Assembly: GCA_036345935.2 (NCBI GenBank)
Contig: JADWOT020000004.1
Location: 6,668,168 to 6,732,167, forward strand
Direction of reading: 5' to 3'
Length of the DNA: 64,000 nt
From: Taenia hydatigena
Taxonomy: Eukaryota > Platyhelminthes > Cestoda > Cyclophyllidea > Taeniidae
Below the pieces are notes generated by a model, which saw only the letters and a list, made by a program, of their open reading frames with translations, was not told the origin of the DNA and did no database searches. Every line of letters begins with the position of its first letter. The stretch's first letter is position 1. The translations under genes and the position numbers were made by a program. Of this stretch, positions 45,985-59,924 are shown piece after piece.

Positions 45985-47015
45985 AGAAGGGTAGGCAGAC
46001 TGAGACTTTCTCTTCGCAAAGTTGATGCTGTTTGCCCTTGTCTTCAGCTATTCTGGCAGTGGACAGATGTGAACATGTGAGCAACGCGACATTTCCTCGT
46101 AAACACTAAATTGGCCTGCCTCACAACTACTCAGCCTGAAATAGGATCATAGCCACATAGTTTGATTAGTGAGCTGGCGTTACTTTCGACTGCTCTGTGA
46201 GTTCCAACAAGGAGGCATTTCCATTGTCTACTTCCTAACTAAATCAACATCAATTAGTGCCATTCTTCCTAAGCACCAACTAAATTGTTTACCATTGCAC
46301 TCAATCGCAACCGTTTAATGGAAGGATAATTTTATCATGGAAGTCATGCCCCACCATTTGAAGCCAAGACCATATTTAGACTTTTCCAGATGTTAAATGT
46401 CAAACACCCTAATGTCGGATCGTTGCAATTATCAGATCATCGACTCATTAACTTCAAGTTTGATCAATCTCCCGTTGCCACTCGCCTTTAGTTTGGACTT
46501 CCCTACTTGTAGATGCCAACGGCAATTTAAGTAATGAGATTTATTCGAGGTAGTGATAGAATCACGCCCCATATTCAGCATGGCACAACACCCGCACGAT
46601 TAATTGGAACTCTACGAGGAAAAAGGACGAGTTTTGTGAATCACTCGAATAGTTTTCTCTCTTGCTCCTCGCGATTTATTCCCAACATTAAAACTATGCT
46701 AAAGGCTTGGTCGTCATCTGCCTTGAGTAAAATGAACCATCCTTGATTTGAGTGCCATCTCACTTCTACCATTATAAATTATGTTTCATCCCACCAGATT
46801 CTTCCCAAATTCGGCAAGTGGATTAAGGGATTGGACAGTGGGACATTCTGTAGTCATTGAACAGGAGGTATGTGGAAGTTGATGGGAGGGCGTGCGTTGT
46901 GATGACTGAATTGCGCACATTTTCGTTGTTGAGTCATAGCCCGCGCTGGAAAAGAAAATAAAAAATTGATGAATGGAAATTGCTTCAGTTAGAGTAGATT
47001 TGTAGTCGCGACCGC
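45985..47015 (-). repeat. Family R copy (R7), inverted
   Basis: Reverse complement of 37,880-38,690, with an additional block at about 46,705-46,945 that resembles 48,600-48,680. It stands tail to tail with R6. Confidence 0.85.
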
Positions 47016-47159
47016 GAAAGCAATTTATGTCAACTCAGTATCTTAATGGGCCGTAGATCTGGTTTCCAAAATCCATTTGGCACACCGATTAGGCGATGGA
47101 ATTTAAAGAGTTTTAGGGAATTTTGATTCCAATCATGAAAGCGTGAAGCATTGCATGGA

Positions 47160-47290
47160 AAAGTTAACCGCAAATGCCTCGCCAACGCAGTCTCTGAAAG
47201 CATTAGCCAAGTATCAGTTCTACGTCTGCATCTACACCAAGAGATTACCCAACCAGCTCACCCATCTCCAACTTTACATCTAGAAATCAC
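47160..47290 (+). repeat. Module shared with 49,541-49,660
   Basis: Both copies encode, in one frame, a stretch ending LR.HL.Q.ITQP, with TTAACCGC at the start and ATTACCCAACCA at the end. The nucleotide match is moderate. It may be a remnant of an old coding exon or simply part of the repeat unit, since it follows R7 here and R8 there. Confidence 0.5.
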
Positions 47291-48149
47291 AAGGCCATTT
47301 GGATTAAGGAGAGCTGTACCACCAGCACGCACACATGTAATGTTTTATAGAGTGAAATCGACAAATTCTACAATCATCTTTATTTCGGAACAAAAACTCA
47401 GGCTGAACTGCACAACAAACAGCATTCGGGGAATAAAATCAACTTAATGCACCAACTTAGTGCTGATTTTAATTAACATCCAACAATGACATCTGAAGCA
47501 GGCGCGCAACAACCCCGACTGACACAACCCCAATGACCCCACCGTTGCTCAATAGCACAAGCCACTAGAAGAGTGCCCACCATCTCCCCATCAACAATAT
47601 CTCAACACAGTTCCGCGATTCCGGTATGCCGCATCAAATTCGGCCTAGTTATCAAAACGACTAGAGTATCGCGCATTGGCTTCAATGCTACTAGACCCTG
47701 TGAATTTTCGTTAACTTGAAAATAGCCTGTCGATGGGACCGTACGACTAAATGAAAAGGCTCAGAGGAGTGATCCAATCAAGGCACTCGTGACTGGGGGG
47801 TGAGATGTTGCAGGCAGCTGCATTGCAATGGAATCGTGCATAAATGCGTCATTCATCATTCCATCAACATTAAGCGAGAGTTCTCCAGAGTTTTACAGCT
47901 TCAGCTCCACTGGGATCTACTCTTCGCAATCCTGACGCCACTTGCTATTGCTTTCAACTATGCTTGCAGTGGGCAAAAGCTTGCATGCACAAACTGCCAC
48001 ATTCCCACATGCATACAAAGAGGATCTGCCTCACGAATATTCAGTCTACAACGCAATCATAACCGCGCGGCTACATTACTGAATGCGTGCGACTACTGTA
48101 CATGCATGTTGGCAAGGCGGAAGCATTTGCATCACTATCAATCTGATGT

Positions 48150-49485
48150 GTTGAACCGGTGGTCGATCATTCTTCATAAAGACACACTCTTCCATGCAAG
48201 ACTCAAACCACTTGCTTACTTATCTGGACTTTGTCGCGCTAAGCATTCTGTTGACGGAATCGTGCATTTGTAAATGACGACATTAACAAAATCATTGCCC
48301 GTATGCGGTATGCAGCAGTATCTGCACGATTAATTTGGGTTCAATGAGCAAGAGCTACAAAACGTCTTTCTTACAAAGAATTGTGGATCACCGCAAACTG
48401 GTTGTTCACTTGCCACTGGTAACATTTTCCTAAATATTGGGGTCATGCAAAAGGTCCATAAGCCATCTCCTTCACTTTAATTGACCATCTACGATTCGAG
48501 CGCTACATCCGACTGTCATTCGAAATCGCATTTTATTCAGGCCGAATTGTCGGTGTTAAGCAGATGAGTTAAGAGTTGGGGGAATAGAAAACTAACTGAT
48601 CATTGAGGTTGACGGGAAGGCGTTATGATCATTCAATTGCTCACATTTTTGGGATTAGATCTTACCATGGACTAGATATTTAAAAAGACGACAGAAGCAT
48701 GTACGGGTGGTTGGGGGATCTGCGAGTGTGGTTACACGAGCATAAAATTGGAACTCAATATGTGTTTATCCTAGTCGCCATGATATGCGATTAAGTTGCT
48801 TAAGTAGAATCTCTAGACACAGTTTTACGTCGGTCGATCAATCATCCTAAACGGTTGCTAGTAAGACAACTGCATGTTACAGTGATTGCAGTCCCATAAG
48901 TTGGTGACGCGCTCATAAATAACGTGAGTGCGTAATATGTGCAAAATAGTCCAATGTGTAGGCCAATTTTGTCGTTTACATTCACAAGTACACTTCCGCT
49001 TAGACGTCAAAGACCGCTGCAATCAGCAAGCCAATGGCAACTGCTGTGCACACACACACACACAGGATCACATTGCTGACAGCGATGGAAGTTGGTGCTC
49101 ATTTATGAGGCCACGTGCCAACGTCGGCATAGAGGATGGGCTTTTTGTGCACATTGTCTGATCTCGTGGACTTCACACTTCCCACCATCCGACACTTTAA
49201 CCTCCTCATCTTACTATTCTTCAACGCTTCACTATTGGGTGCTACGCTGAATTCTTCCCTTTGGACACAATAACTCCACACCATCACTCGTTTGTCGTTG
49301 TCGTCATGGATGTAATGATAAGTAGGTAGGTTTCTCTGTTGCATCAATGCGTAAAACGCTTACAACTTCAAACGAATATAATTGCCAAATGAGATTATTG
49401 CTTTGTTGAACCTCCTCAGTTGTGCTAATTTGGCCGCACTTCACTCCATGTGGTAGTCATTGCAACTAGTTTCCGGTTGCCTTGA
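48150..49485 (-). repeat. Family R/duplication fragment (R8), inverted and diverged
   Basis: On the minus strand it follows 32,600-33,900 in order: ATAACGTGAGTGCGTAATAT here pairs with the 33.13 kb sequence, the AACGACAAACGAGTGATGG region with 32.76 kb, the ATGGAGTG..GTGGCTAAATTAGC region with 32.65 kb, and the frame reading KHSVDGIVHL with 33.8 kb. It is an older third copy of the 3' part of the segmental duplication. Confidence 0.8.
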
Positions 49486-49540
49486 GTCTACACCAAACTC
49501 GGTGCTTTTTTGTGTTAGAGGATGAGGATTTGCATCCCAC

Positions 49541-49660
49541 GGAAGAATTAACCGCACACTGCTATGCCATAGCAACCACTGCACACCTAAGCAAAGTTGC
49601 AACACTACGTGTGCATCTGCGCCAACAAATTACCCAACCAACTTCCACATACGTGCATGC
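49541..49660 (+). repeat. Module shared with 47,160-47,290
   Basis: Second copy, reading LSKVATLRVHLRQQITQP in one frame. It follows the inverted fragment R8, as its partner follows R7, so R7 and R8 appear to be direct tandem relatives. Confidence 0.5.
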
Positions 49661-49779
49661 AAACTGTTGAGAGCCAAAATACCAAATAAAATGAGTTGAG
49701 TGCAGATTTATTCAAATAATCCAAACTGGTGCAGCGCGTCACTTCACTTCTAGTATTAAAACATGTAAAGAGCGTTTGG

Positions 49780-50112
49780 AGATAGAAACTTGGTTATCAA
49801 CCAGTTAGTCGTGGTTGATGGTGAATGGTGTGCCTAATGGGGAAGACAGTATGCTTAGCACGTGAGTGGATTGAGGTCAGTCAATGTGGTTTCAATTGGG
49901 AACATGTAAAGCGAAATGTATCATCTTGGTGGGACGCAAAACAGTCGCAAGCAATGACGTCCCAATGATATTCAGATGCGTTTTGATCGCGTCGCAGGCT
50001 GAGTAGTCGTGAGGGAGGTCAAATCAACGTGTGAGAGGAAATACAGCATTTCTCTCATGCTCACTACGGCTCGATGCAGAATGAAGGGAGGCAAGGGCAA
50101 AGAGACAGTGCT
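49780..50112 (+). repeat. Family R partial copy (R9)
   Basis: Shares ATGCTTAGCACGTGAGTGG, AACAGTCGCAAGCAATGACG and CAGGCTGAGTAGTCGTGAGG with R2 and with R3 reversed. Confidence 0.75.
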
Positions 50113-52375
50113 TACGCTGAGCTAAGCCAATATAACCTGAGTCGCTCCAAACCTCACTACTCCAGCTAAAACTTCTCCATGCTACATCCCTCTATCCCTA
50201 AACAGCGAGAAGTGTTGCTGACTGTCGAGAAAAGTAGGTCATCCTGTCCAGCTGTCTGACAATGCAACCAACGCTGCTGCCCAGCTTGCTGAATGGGACC
50301 AGTGGAGAGTAGTTGGCGCTAGTAATGTGAGCGTTAACGCCTTTCTTCATCGTTTCCTTCCTCCTCTTTCGCCCTCTTTCTAAACCCTACTTTTTACTTC
50401 TCCGATTGTATGGCTGTCAGTCAGCCCCACCATCACTCATCCTTGCATCTGTATCTTCTTTCTGACACTGCTTCTCCGACTTCTTGATTGCTGAGTGTGG
50501 ACCCATATCCGCATAAATTAAAACAAATAACAATGAACGGCGCAACTGTAACGAGGAGGTAAATGACCTTCACATAAAGTGAGCAACGCCTAATTTTCCA
50601 CATTTACAAGTTGCCTACACAAGGTGGGCATGCCATGTTAATACAACTGGTAAAGTTGTCAACCTCATTTTAGGGTGAGCACCTGTAATAATTCCTATTG
50701 AAGCGGTTACGAGTACCTTAGTAGCGCCATATTCATTTCCAAGCCGATAGGTTGTACAAGTGGTTTCTGACAGCAACAGATGTAAACAAAGTGTCCCTCA
50801 GTGCCCCTGCTTTGCGTTGGCTTCGAGCGCATACTTTTGTTAGTAAAGTATCCTAGTTAGCGTCCATAGTCGCCAAATCCTCTTTTTTCATCACAAGGTA
50901 TCCTCTTTCAACTATCCTCCTGAATGCTATCACTCAACACATTTGTCTTCTCACTTCTTTCACGGCCACAAGCATGCCGCCATTACAAAATCTGCCTATC
51001 ACGAAGTTCATTTATTGTCGCTCCCAAACTCGTCTCGAGCTGCAAGGATAGGATTTGTCTCAGTCTAATTTTATGCAAAGCGCGGCTATTTTAAGCTTAA
51101 TGGATCACGTTTCGACGACTCCTTCATCAATTTGTTTGCATCCTACTTATTAAACGTAGTATTGCTATCTCTTTGGAAAGAATTGAATGCACCTTTTGTC
51201 AACCATCATCTTTATTCTCGAATAAGGCTTCCTTTCTCATGTTCAACCCATCATAGGGGCATACAGCAGATAAATCCGTTGTTAATGAGATGCCTTTCTC
51301 AGTGCAGTCTTGCCACGTATCCTCTCACTGTAGCAAAGTCAGTGATCACAGCGGCGGTTGGTCATTCTCTGGGTAAATAGCACCACCATGTCGCTCCCTT
51401 TCAACTGCATCGCCATGCCGTATTGGATATTTAGTGCCGAAGAAGAAGGTTTACTACGATCAGATTCTGAGTCCTTTGATTTAGCCTGTGCTCAGCAATA
51501 TGACAATTCTCTAGCCGTGTGCACGTAAAATAAGGAACATTTAACGCGCTTATTTAAACACCTGAAATCGTCTACCAACGGACGCTCCGACGACTCCTCT
51601 TCTCTAACTACTTATAAATTCATTGGTAGCAGATGCCAACACCTTCTGGTTAAGCCTTACTAAACTTAGTCTGCCTGCAAAATATGTGCATATTCAGTTG
51701 AAAGTTGAGGTACAGATCTCGCTCATCGGTACGATTCCGTCCCAAAATATCCATCTCTCATGCTCACTTATAGAAGTAATCGAATCTGAGATTCCCGATT
51801 GCCGCTACGGGGTGGACCACAGAATATGGTCTTGTAAAATCAGTGTCTACTCAATTTGTGTCTCCTCTTCATGAATTTATCAACAATGTTAGCCGCTCAA
51901 ATACATGTCAAAATGCTAGCTGCAGCGTGGTTAAGCGCCGATATCAACGAGGTCATTTTACTCGCAACTAAGCCCAAAGTTGCCCCAAACCTTGCAAACT
52001 AACCACCCGCATTACCAATTCAGAAGTGATGAGTGCAGATAGTAATCCAATTCTCATGACTTAGTAAACATGTTGACCTACACAAAGACCAGGCAAGTTG
52101 GCGAACTTACAGATTTCCTAAAGCACTTCAAAGAAATTGCCCAACGACAAGGCACATCACAACCGTTGACCACATAAGTGATTGCATCAATTACGTCGTC
52201 TCCTCGTCCGCACTTGATCGCCAAATCTATCAATCTCATGCACTTTGGAGATCACATCATAACAGCCCTACTGTACCAGTTCAGTAAATTGATCGACTAA
52301 TTTGCGTCGGTGGTAGTTAATGCAGTACAGCCGCCAGTTCGTTGGCACAGCAGCTAGTGGACAGCTATCGAGGCT
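50113..52375. other. No gene recognised
   Basis: Unremarkable sequence with frames of at most about 83 codons and no repeat match noticed. It lies immediately upstream of duplication copy 2. Confidence 0.5.
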
Positions 52376-52444
52376 GTGCACTTCGAGCATTTGTCGTATG
52401 CACCTCGCTGTTGAGAAAAGAAGTTATCAAGGTAAGCGGTGTAG

Positions 52445-52464
52445 GTGTGTGTGTGTGTGTGTGT
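52445..52464. repeat. TG microsatellite at a deletion junction
   Basis: A run of about ten TG units sits exactly where copy 2 lacks about 400 bases present in copy 1 (26,185-26,585). Confidence 0.85.
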
Positions 52465-52829
52465 AACTCTAATGCTAGCTGCACGATAATTTGCGGAACA
52501 AACACGACTATTCTCAAGTCTTTACAAGGTGGCAATTGCAACTGGCAATTGTACTTTTCAAAGGATTTGCTGTTTCAGGTATGGCTTTGAATAAGTTGCA
52601 AGTGCTGAACAATTTAGATGGCAACGACTGACTGATGGGGTGATTTCGATGCGTATTGTGAGAAGCTGTCGGATTAGAGCCAAATATGAAGAGGTGACGA
52701 GTACAAAGTGGAGTAAAGAACGCCAACAGGAGGCAGCCGAGATGTCAAATTAATGTAGCCCATCTCCTAAGCCAACTTGTGTGTGTGTGTGTGGCTCTAC
52801 ATGCATTCATTCGTTCATCCTCCTCCCAG

Positions 52830-53320
52830 AAATGCGGCAGCTTGGGAGTGCGTGACTTTATCACATGTTGCCTTTGTAACGAGCGGATATTTGCAACGAG
52901 CAGGCATTCGTTGGAACTGCAGCCACTTAACGTAGGCACAAGCCAACTTGACACATGCGGAATGCACTACTGTCCTAGATGCTCCTATAAACGCGACACG
53001 AACATGATGCGGCGGAGTAATGTTTCGGAGGAACTTTTAGTGAGCGTCATTGAATGTAGTAAGGTGTGAACAAGCAGTATTCCCAAAAGGAGCACAGTGT
53101 GTCTGATTCAGAAGTTTACTTCATGTGCAATTCATCAGGTCAGCGTTTAGCTGGAAAATGCCACCCACGTGCCGTCCGTCCGAAAGACGAGCGGCTATTA
53201 AGTTCCCCTTAGAATTGCCACCAATGTTCGCTTAAAGAGAGGCACACTTTATTCCCTTTAGAAACTACTGCAAGTGACTTAATCACTTTTGTTGGGTGAA
53301 GGTGTGGCAGTCAAGATGTA
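52830..53320 (+). pseudogene. Zinc-ribbon-like exon pair, copy 2 (broken)
   Basis: The first exon (52,830-53,063) has the same 234-base length and splice-site context as copy 1 and keeps both knuckles (TCCLCNERIF, YCPRC). The second exon starts at 53,144 and hits TAG at 53,210-53,212 just before the third knuckle, with a frameshift further on. The differences from copy 1 are mostly amino-acid changes, in line with decay. Confidence 0.45.
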
Positions 53321-56300
53321 AACTTAAGTGGAAATTGGAATTTCCTAGTTGCAATTGGTGACCCTGCTTGTAACACTGATCGCAGCAATCGTGGATTGGT
53401 GAGGCGTGAGATTCGACCACCACTGTTCCATTGGAAGTTGCAAGGGGCTAGCAAGTGTAACGAAATTTGAGTACCAAGCCTTTACTAAGCAATTGCTGCA
53501 TGACAAATTGCAAGACTTAGCTTAAGCGTTGGTGTTTTGAGTGCGGTAGCGTAGTTTAGAGCAGAAATAACAGGAAATTGGCGCGAATGTAAGGCATTTA
53601 TGTAACAAAGGGAAACGACTATAACCTAGCCACTCATAGTAGTCTGCTGTGGCTCTTAAACTGTGGATAGAATTCTAAATGCGCTTGTGTTTTCGTTGAA
53701 TGAGTTCAAGTGTCAGACGATTCCTGGCCACCTGCTGGTCGCCACGCATCCTGAGTTAACCAAGCTTGCAATACAATCACTTTATTACACGGCAAAGGGA
53801 TATGTTCTGTTTGAAGTGGCAGCGATTCTCAACTACCTTCTTTCTTTCCCTTCTCGCACGAAGTAAAACAAGGCTTTAACACCTACAGACAGCTCAAGCA
53901 TTCCTCCTAGGCACCAATTTTGCATCGATTCCGGACAGCCGAAAATTTACTGGCCTGAAAGCTGTTAATCTTTGTTGACACGGTTGGACATCACTTCAGA
54001 TTATCCATCGAAAGTTTTACAAGGCTCATGAGGTTGTTCACATGGAATCGAATTCTTTCGAACGAGTTAAGTCTTGCATTTGCATCTTGTATCTGCATTC
54101 ATGGAACACGGAGCAATCATAGAAGCAGTAAACGAACGATCAGAACCTGAGTTGTTGCACTGCTCTACAGAGCCTCGTTCTCTGTCTCGCACTCGCCATT
54201 TCAATGAATGCGAAACAGAGCTCGCATAGGTTAGGAATGACACCAACTTCAACACTCCGGATTGGCGGCCTTAAAAACTTGGCTCAACCACGACAAAGGC
54301 ACGCAACGTGATTCATGACAAAAGTGTTGGCGTTTCCTTCCTCAAAGTGAAAGCTCGGCCTATACAAGAACCGTTTTGCAAAAGAAAAAGGACTTTATTT
54401 GAGTTCCTTACTCTTGTGCAAACATGCAACACATTTGAAAGTGTTTACGTGGACTGTTTCATGTCACCGAACAGTGAGTGAGAGCTCTTAACTTTTGAAA
54501 CTAAACAACTTGAAGCATTCTAGGCAGTATTTCTGTTTATTTTCAGGCATTTAACGTGTTACAGATTTGACCAAAATATCGCTTTTTAATCCCACCTCAC
54601 CGTATATCCATAAGCTCAAGTATTATTGAACCGCGTTTGCACACCACTTGTCGTCGAGCTGATTCCAATATCGGGATGCGAATAGACTAAAGAGAATTGT
54701 CACTCGTCAGAGTGACGACCCGTCTTCTGTCGTGAGTGCCATAAGAGGAGTGTACAACAAGAAGCTCGGAAACATATTGGAAAATGAGGTGTACTGTGAC
54801 GTGTCTTAAGGTGATTGTTTGTCACTGGTTGGGGTGATAAGTAAGGAAAACAAAGAGGGAGGAGCTCGCATTCTATTCAGTTTTCCTCATTTTGGTTCAA
54901 ATGCGAAGCGCCAAGAAAATTGAACGCATGCGCTTGAGAAATGAAGGAATGATGAGGCATGACTTGGTAATTTAATTAATAAATCAACCAAGATGATAAC
55001 ACATATTTTCACTTAACAACATCCACTGGCTACTACCTAGTTGAATGCACTAGTGTTTTAACTACCGTTCTACCCTCCGTTGCCCAGTCACATCTTATTT
55101 GCTCACCTGGACTGCCGTAGCTTCGGGAATGGATCACTACAAGTGTAGGCCTGTGTAAACCACCTCCATACAAACCGAAACGGGTTTAAGACTAGTGTGA
55201 CTGTTCTATTTGGCAAAATGGAACGCATGCTGAATACCTTGATTTGGTTTTGCACTGAATACTAGTTGGTTACAGTCGTTCAGCTCTTACATCGCAGCCA
55301 TGAACGCGTGAATTGGGCAGGAATCGTATTCCCTCAGTGCCATCCACCCGATGTTTCCTCTCTGCTGAATGGAAGTGATGCTGTTGGCATTAATAGACCC
55401 AAACATGTTGGCCTTAAAAGCCATCCGATTCGGCATTATTAGCAAAATCTTTGCAGTAATTTCTCTAGCAAGTACCATGGCACTGCATGAAGCGTATAAT
55501 ATTCAGCGTAAATCAAAGAAGATGACCACACTATGCACGATTTGGTTCGTGTTCGAGGTCGCATTCTGCATTGAGTTTGCAAGGATTAATCAAGACGAAT
55601 TTGTGACAGAACGTACAACATTACAGCCTAACACAATTCTGTCATCAAAGAGTCAGTTGCAAAAAAATGTCGGAGTCCCGTTCAATTGTCTCACACCATG
55701 GTTTCGCAGATTTTGTGTTTTTAGCTAGGATGAGGAACTCTCCTGCTATTCTTCTCAGCATAACCTGCACGCCGTTGGATATCGTCATGCCATACATCGA
55801 TGAATGCATTCGGAGACACCGATGTAGAGATTAGTACCTAGAATGCTGCTGACCTCATCACTCATCATCATTGCAGCCCGCCGTATACTTTGTCGCTTTA
55901 CTTTAGCTCAAGGTTCAACCAGACGCCAGTGCACAGTTTGCACACGAGGACAGCTGCATACGTTGGAGGAACCATTCACAGTGAAGTAATGCCACGACTT
56001 GTGTACGCGTGAGCAGCCAGCAGCGTGAATCGACATTGCCAAATCGGGAATTCAAGCCAAGCCGAGCCTTGGAGACTGCATAGAATTCACATCGTCAGTC
56101 AATCATTTTAACAATCGCAACCATGATGGCAAAATGCAGACCTCAATACACTATCTCTCAAAGCGAATTTATTTAAAGACAGTACTGCTGCCAGATGTAA
56201 TTAATGTATTTTACTAACACTCGTGATGGCGATAGTCCGAATGCTGTCTACTTCACTTGGCCGTGACTTCGTCTTGTTCCGTATTAAGTGCAACATAAAT

Positions 56301-56459
56301 GAACTGCAACCTAACCGTGTTAAATTACAGTCAAAGTCATATTTTGGCGCCAATCGAAGCTGGTGTGTAGTCGCATTGACAGTAGAATTGTTTGCTACGT
56401 CGTACGTCGCATCCCCAGCCACACAGCCTTGCGGTAAGGATACGTGTTACTGAAAAGAA

Positions 56460-56890
56460 AAGAAATATCGTTCCACTTGGGTGAAAGTGAAGTGAGTGAG
56501 TGAGAAAGCGATTAAAGGAAGAATAAACAGGATCACTTTGCTCTTCTCGAAGATGTCGTCACTGCTAGCACTGTCTGTTTGCCCTTGCCTCCTCTTAACC
56601 TGCACCAAGCTGTAGTGGGCATGAAAGAAATGCCACGCTTCCTCCTACACGTTGAATCGGCCTTTTTTGACGGCTAGTCAGCCTGTGACGCGAACATAAA
56701 CACATCTGAACACAATTGAGACGGCAGTACTTGCTACTGTTTAGCTAACCACCGAGGTGACACATTCACCTCACATGTTTCCCAACTAGAACAGCTCTGA
56801 CTAATCTCAATCCACTCAAGTGCCAAGCATGCTGCCTCTCCACTTATCCACACCATTCACTATCAATCACACCTAATTCGTTAATGATTG
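56460..56890 (-). repeat. Family R partial copy (R10)
   Basis: The copy-2 counterpart of R3 within the segmental duplication, with a few substitutions (for example GACGGCTAGTCAGC in place of CACGACTAGTCAGC). Confidence 0.8.
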
Positions 56891-58729
56891 AATTTGTATC
56901 AACAAAACGCTCTTCGAGGGTTTAATTATTAGGGGTGAAGTTGGATTTTGGGGTCTGGTGCGCTTAGCTAGTTTGGATTGTTTGAATAGAACTGCACACA
57001 ACTTATTTATTTTGGGTTTCGGCTATCAGCGGTTTACATGAACGTGTGTGGCCTCTGCAATATGACTGCAAAACCCGACCACGTACAGGACACGGATGCC
57101 ATCCTTACAGCCAGCATGATGCGTGCGGTATGAGCGCTAAATCCAAGTATATCGCACGCAATCTTGAACGGTTGCAATCAGACTGTTTTAAAGTTTGGCG
57201 AATGGATACAAGGTGGGCAAACATGATATGATTTGATCACTAGACACGAGATCAAAATGTGCATGGAATTAGGCTGCGACGCTATGTGATCAGTTTAGCA
57301 GGTACAATCTTGGTTGCTAAGCTATAGCAATATACAGTTTATTTTTCCACACGACGCTTCAAACCTTTGTTTTACAAGTTCGGATTTTCGTTTCAAAACT
57401 CCTTCAATTTTCTAGCATAATTGGTGTATTTATAGGGCTTGGCAATTCCGATGGATACTTCATCGTCTTGCAGCGAAGTCTTCACCGCATCATTAGAATG
57501 CCGAAATGACACAACCCTTGGCTGTTCGATTGCAACTACAAACCCGTTTGGCAATAACTAAGCTGGGCTTGGTGTAGATGCTTGGTGTAGACATGCAACT
57601 AGTTGCAATGACCACCACATGGAGTGCGATGTGGCTAAATTAGCACCACTGAGGCTGTTCAACAAAGTAAATATAGCAACCACTTTACATTTTGATAGGA
57701 TTGAGAGACCTCCTCACTCATCATTACTTCCACGACGACAATGACAAACGAGTGATGGAGTGAGGTGATTATATCCTGAGAGAAGACTTCGGCGTAGCAC
57801 CTAATAGCGAAGCATTGAAGAACATTGAGGCGAGGCGGCAAAGGTGTTGGATGGCAGAGAGAGCCGAGATCACGAGTGCAGATGGTGTACACGACGTAGC
57901 CCATCCCCTATGCCGACGTTCACACGTGGCCTCACAAGTACACCTCAACTTCTACCGCTCTCAGTAATGCAACCACATGTGCGTGCTTGTGCGCACCAAT
58001 TGCCATTGGCTTACTGAATGCAGCTGCCATTGACATCAAAGTGGAAGTGTGCTTGTGAATGCGGATAAGGATAATGGCCTAGACACTGGACTGTTTTGCA
58101 CATATTACACACTCATGTTATTCATGTTACCTTATGGCACCATGAACGCGTTACCGATTTATAGGACTCCAATCACTCCAACATGCAGTTGTCTCACTAG
58201 CAACCGTTTAAGATAACTAAACAATGTGAAACTGTGCCTCGAGATTCATTTAAGTAATTATTTCGCATACCATGGCGACTAGAATCGACACATATTGAGC
58301 TCCAATTTTAAGCATGTGTACCCACACTGGTAGATCATTTAACCACCTGTACCTACTTCTGTCTTTTTTTAATTTTAGCCCATGTTAAGACCCAATCATG
58401 GAAATAAGGGCGATCAAATTACCACAACTCCTTTCTACTGACCCACCTTTTTAAGTAGTCTGCTTAACACCAGAAGAATCTGGTCTAAATAACACGTTAA
58501 TTCTAAATGACATATTCGGATTTGGCACTCAATTAGAGGATGGTCAAGTTGACTTAGGGAGGTGCCTTTAAACCCTTCATATAGCTCTGACTTTTAGGAA
58601 AATGTTACCAGAAGCAAGAGAGCAACCCGTTTCCGGTGATTTACAAATCTCAATAGAAAAGGCATTCTTTACCCTTTGCCTAGAGAATCAAAACTAATCG
58701 TGCTGACACTGCTCAACACCGAATACGGG

Positions 58730-59470
58730 CAGTGATTCTATCCATACCTCGATACAATCTTATTCTCTGAATCACTGTCAGCGTTTACAAATGCGCATGC
58801 TCTAGAATGAAGGCGAGCGGATACAGGAGACTGATTTGCATGGCACCACTCTGATGATTGCACTAATCCGTCGGCAGAATGCTTAGCGCGCCAAAGTCGA
58901 GATAAGTGGGCAACTGGTTTGAGTTTTGCATTGAGGAGTGTGCTTTTGTAAATAATACTCAACCACCCGCCTAACGGATCAAATTGATGGTGATGGCGGG
59001 TGATGAATTTGATGTCGGAATGGCCTAACTAAGGAGGCGGCGATGTAAATGCTTCTACCTTGCCAACTTAGCCGTCACACGTACTCAGTAATGCAGCCAT
59101 GTGGTTATGAATGCGTTGCGGACTGAATTTTCGTGAGGCAGAGCATCCTGACATGCGTGTGGAAATGTGGCGATTTGCATATGCTCGCTTTTGCTCACTC
59201 TAAGAATAGTTGATTGCTAGAGCAGCACCATCAAGATTTCGACGAGTAAGCCCCAGTCCACTTGCTCTCCTTTTACCCATCCATTCACTCACCCACCCAC
59301 TCATTCCCATTCATCCATTTTGAACGGCAATTCGAGAGCTTTATGGCGATTAGTTCAATTCATTCACACACTCCACTCGTTCCTTTGCAGTAACAATCAA
59401 TTGTGTTTCGAAGTCACGCAGTAGGAGGTGCGATGTGCAACTGCGAATGTGACCAGGAATCCATTTCGAG
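58730..59470 (+). repeat. Family R copy (R11), 3' truncated
   Basis: Counterpart of R4 without the LTR (single GCTTC at 59,051-59,055). It is truncated at 59,470. Confidence 0.85.
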
Positions 59471-59707
59471 CGAAACAAAAATACTTTATTGTTTCCCTTT
59501 CTCCCTATAATGTTGTGTGTCATTCACATTTATCTTCAATTCATCTTATTAACCTGATGATAGCCACCCAATCCTTTTGTGTAGCATTCTATGACAAGAG
59601 GATTTTCACTCTTTGCACACGCATGCCTAATTTCTTCTATTGTTTCTGCATTTCTAATTCTTACGCTTTTTATTTACTACATTCTGATTTCTCTACAATA
59701 CCTCAAA

Positions 59708-59893
59708 GTTAATGCATTGTTTGTTTGATTGCCGGTTTCGGCTACGGTGACTTGGGTGACCATGTTGCTCCGAACGGGCGAGCTGGTCTTTGGACCACGC
59801 CACCGGTCTCTACACTCTGCTTGCTGAATATATATACATTCTATTTAAGTATTATGCCCTCTTTTGCTTTTAATGAAGTCTTGCAACGCTACA
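59708..59893 (+). mobile_element. Degenerate LTR related to the 44.9 kb solo LTR
   Basis: Aligns with the reverse complement of the 44,904-45,089 element along its length: CCGGTTTC near the start, GCTGG and GCCA blocks in the middle, TGAATATATATA, GCC.TCTTTTGC, and the identical end ACGCTACA. Divergence is high, and I could not define a target duplication. The left boundary is set by length alone. It lies next to the end of the similarity between repeat P copies, which suggests an old insertion there. Confidence 0.65.
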
Positions 59894-59924
59894 TTCACGT
59901 GTCACCATATTATGCAACAATACA

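Larger units (their letters stand above)
52376..59470 (+). repeat. Segmental duplication, copy 2
   Basis: Direct repeat of 26,112-34,440, shorter because of several deletions relative to copy 1. Copy-2-only pieces include about 22 bases at 55,167-55,189 and about 40 bases near 58,145-58,186. The match stops abruptly at CCATTTCGAG, inside the family R portion, where inverted repeat P with an LTR-like element begins. Confidence 0.9.
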
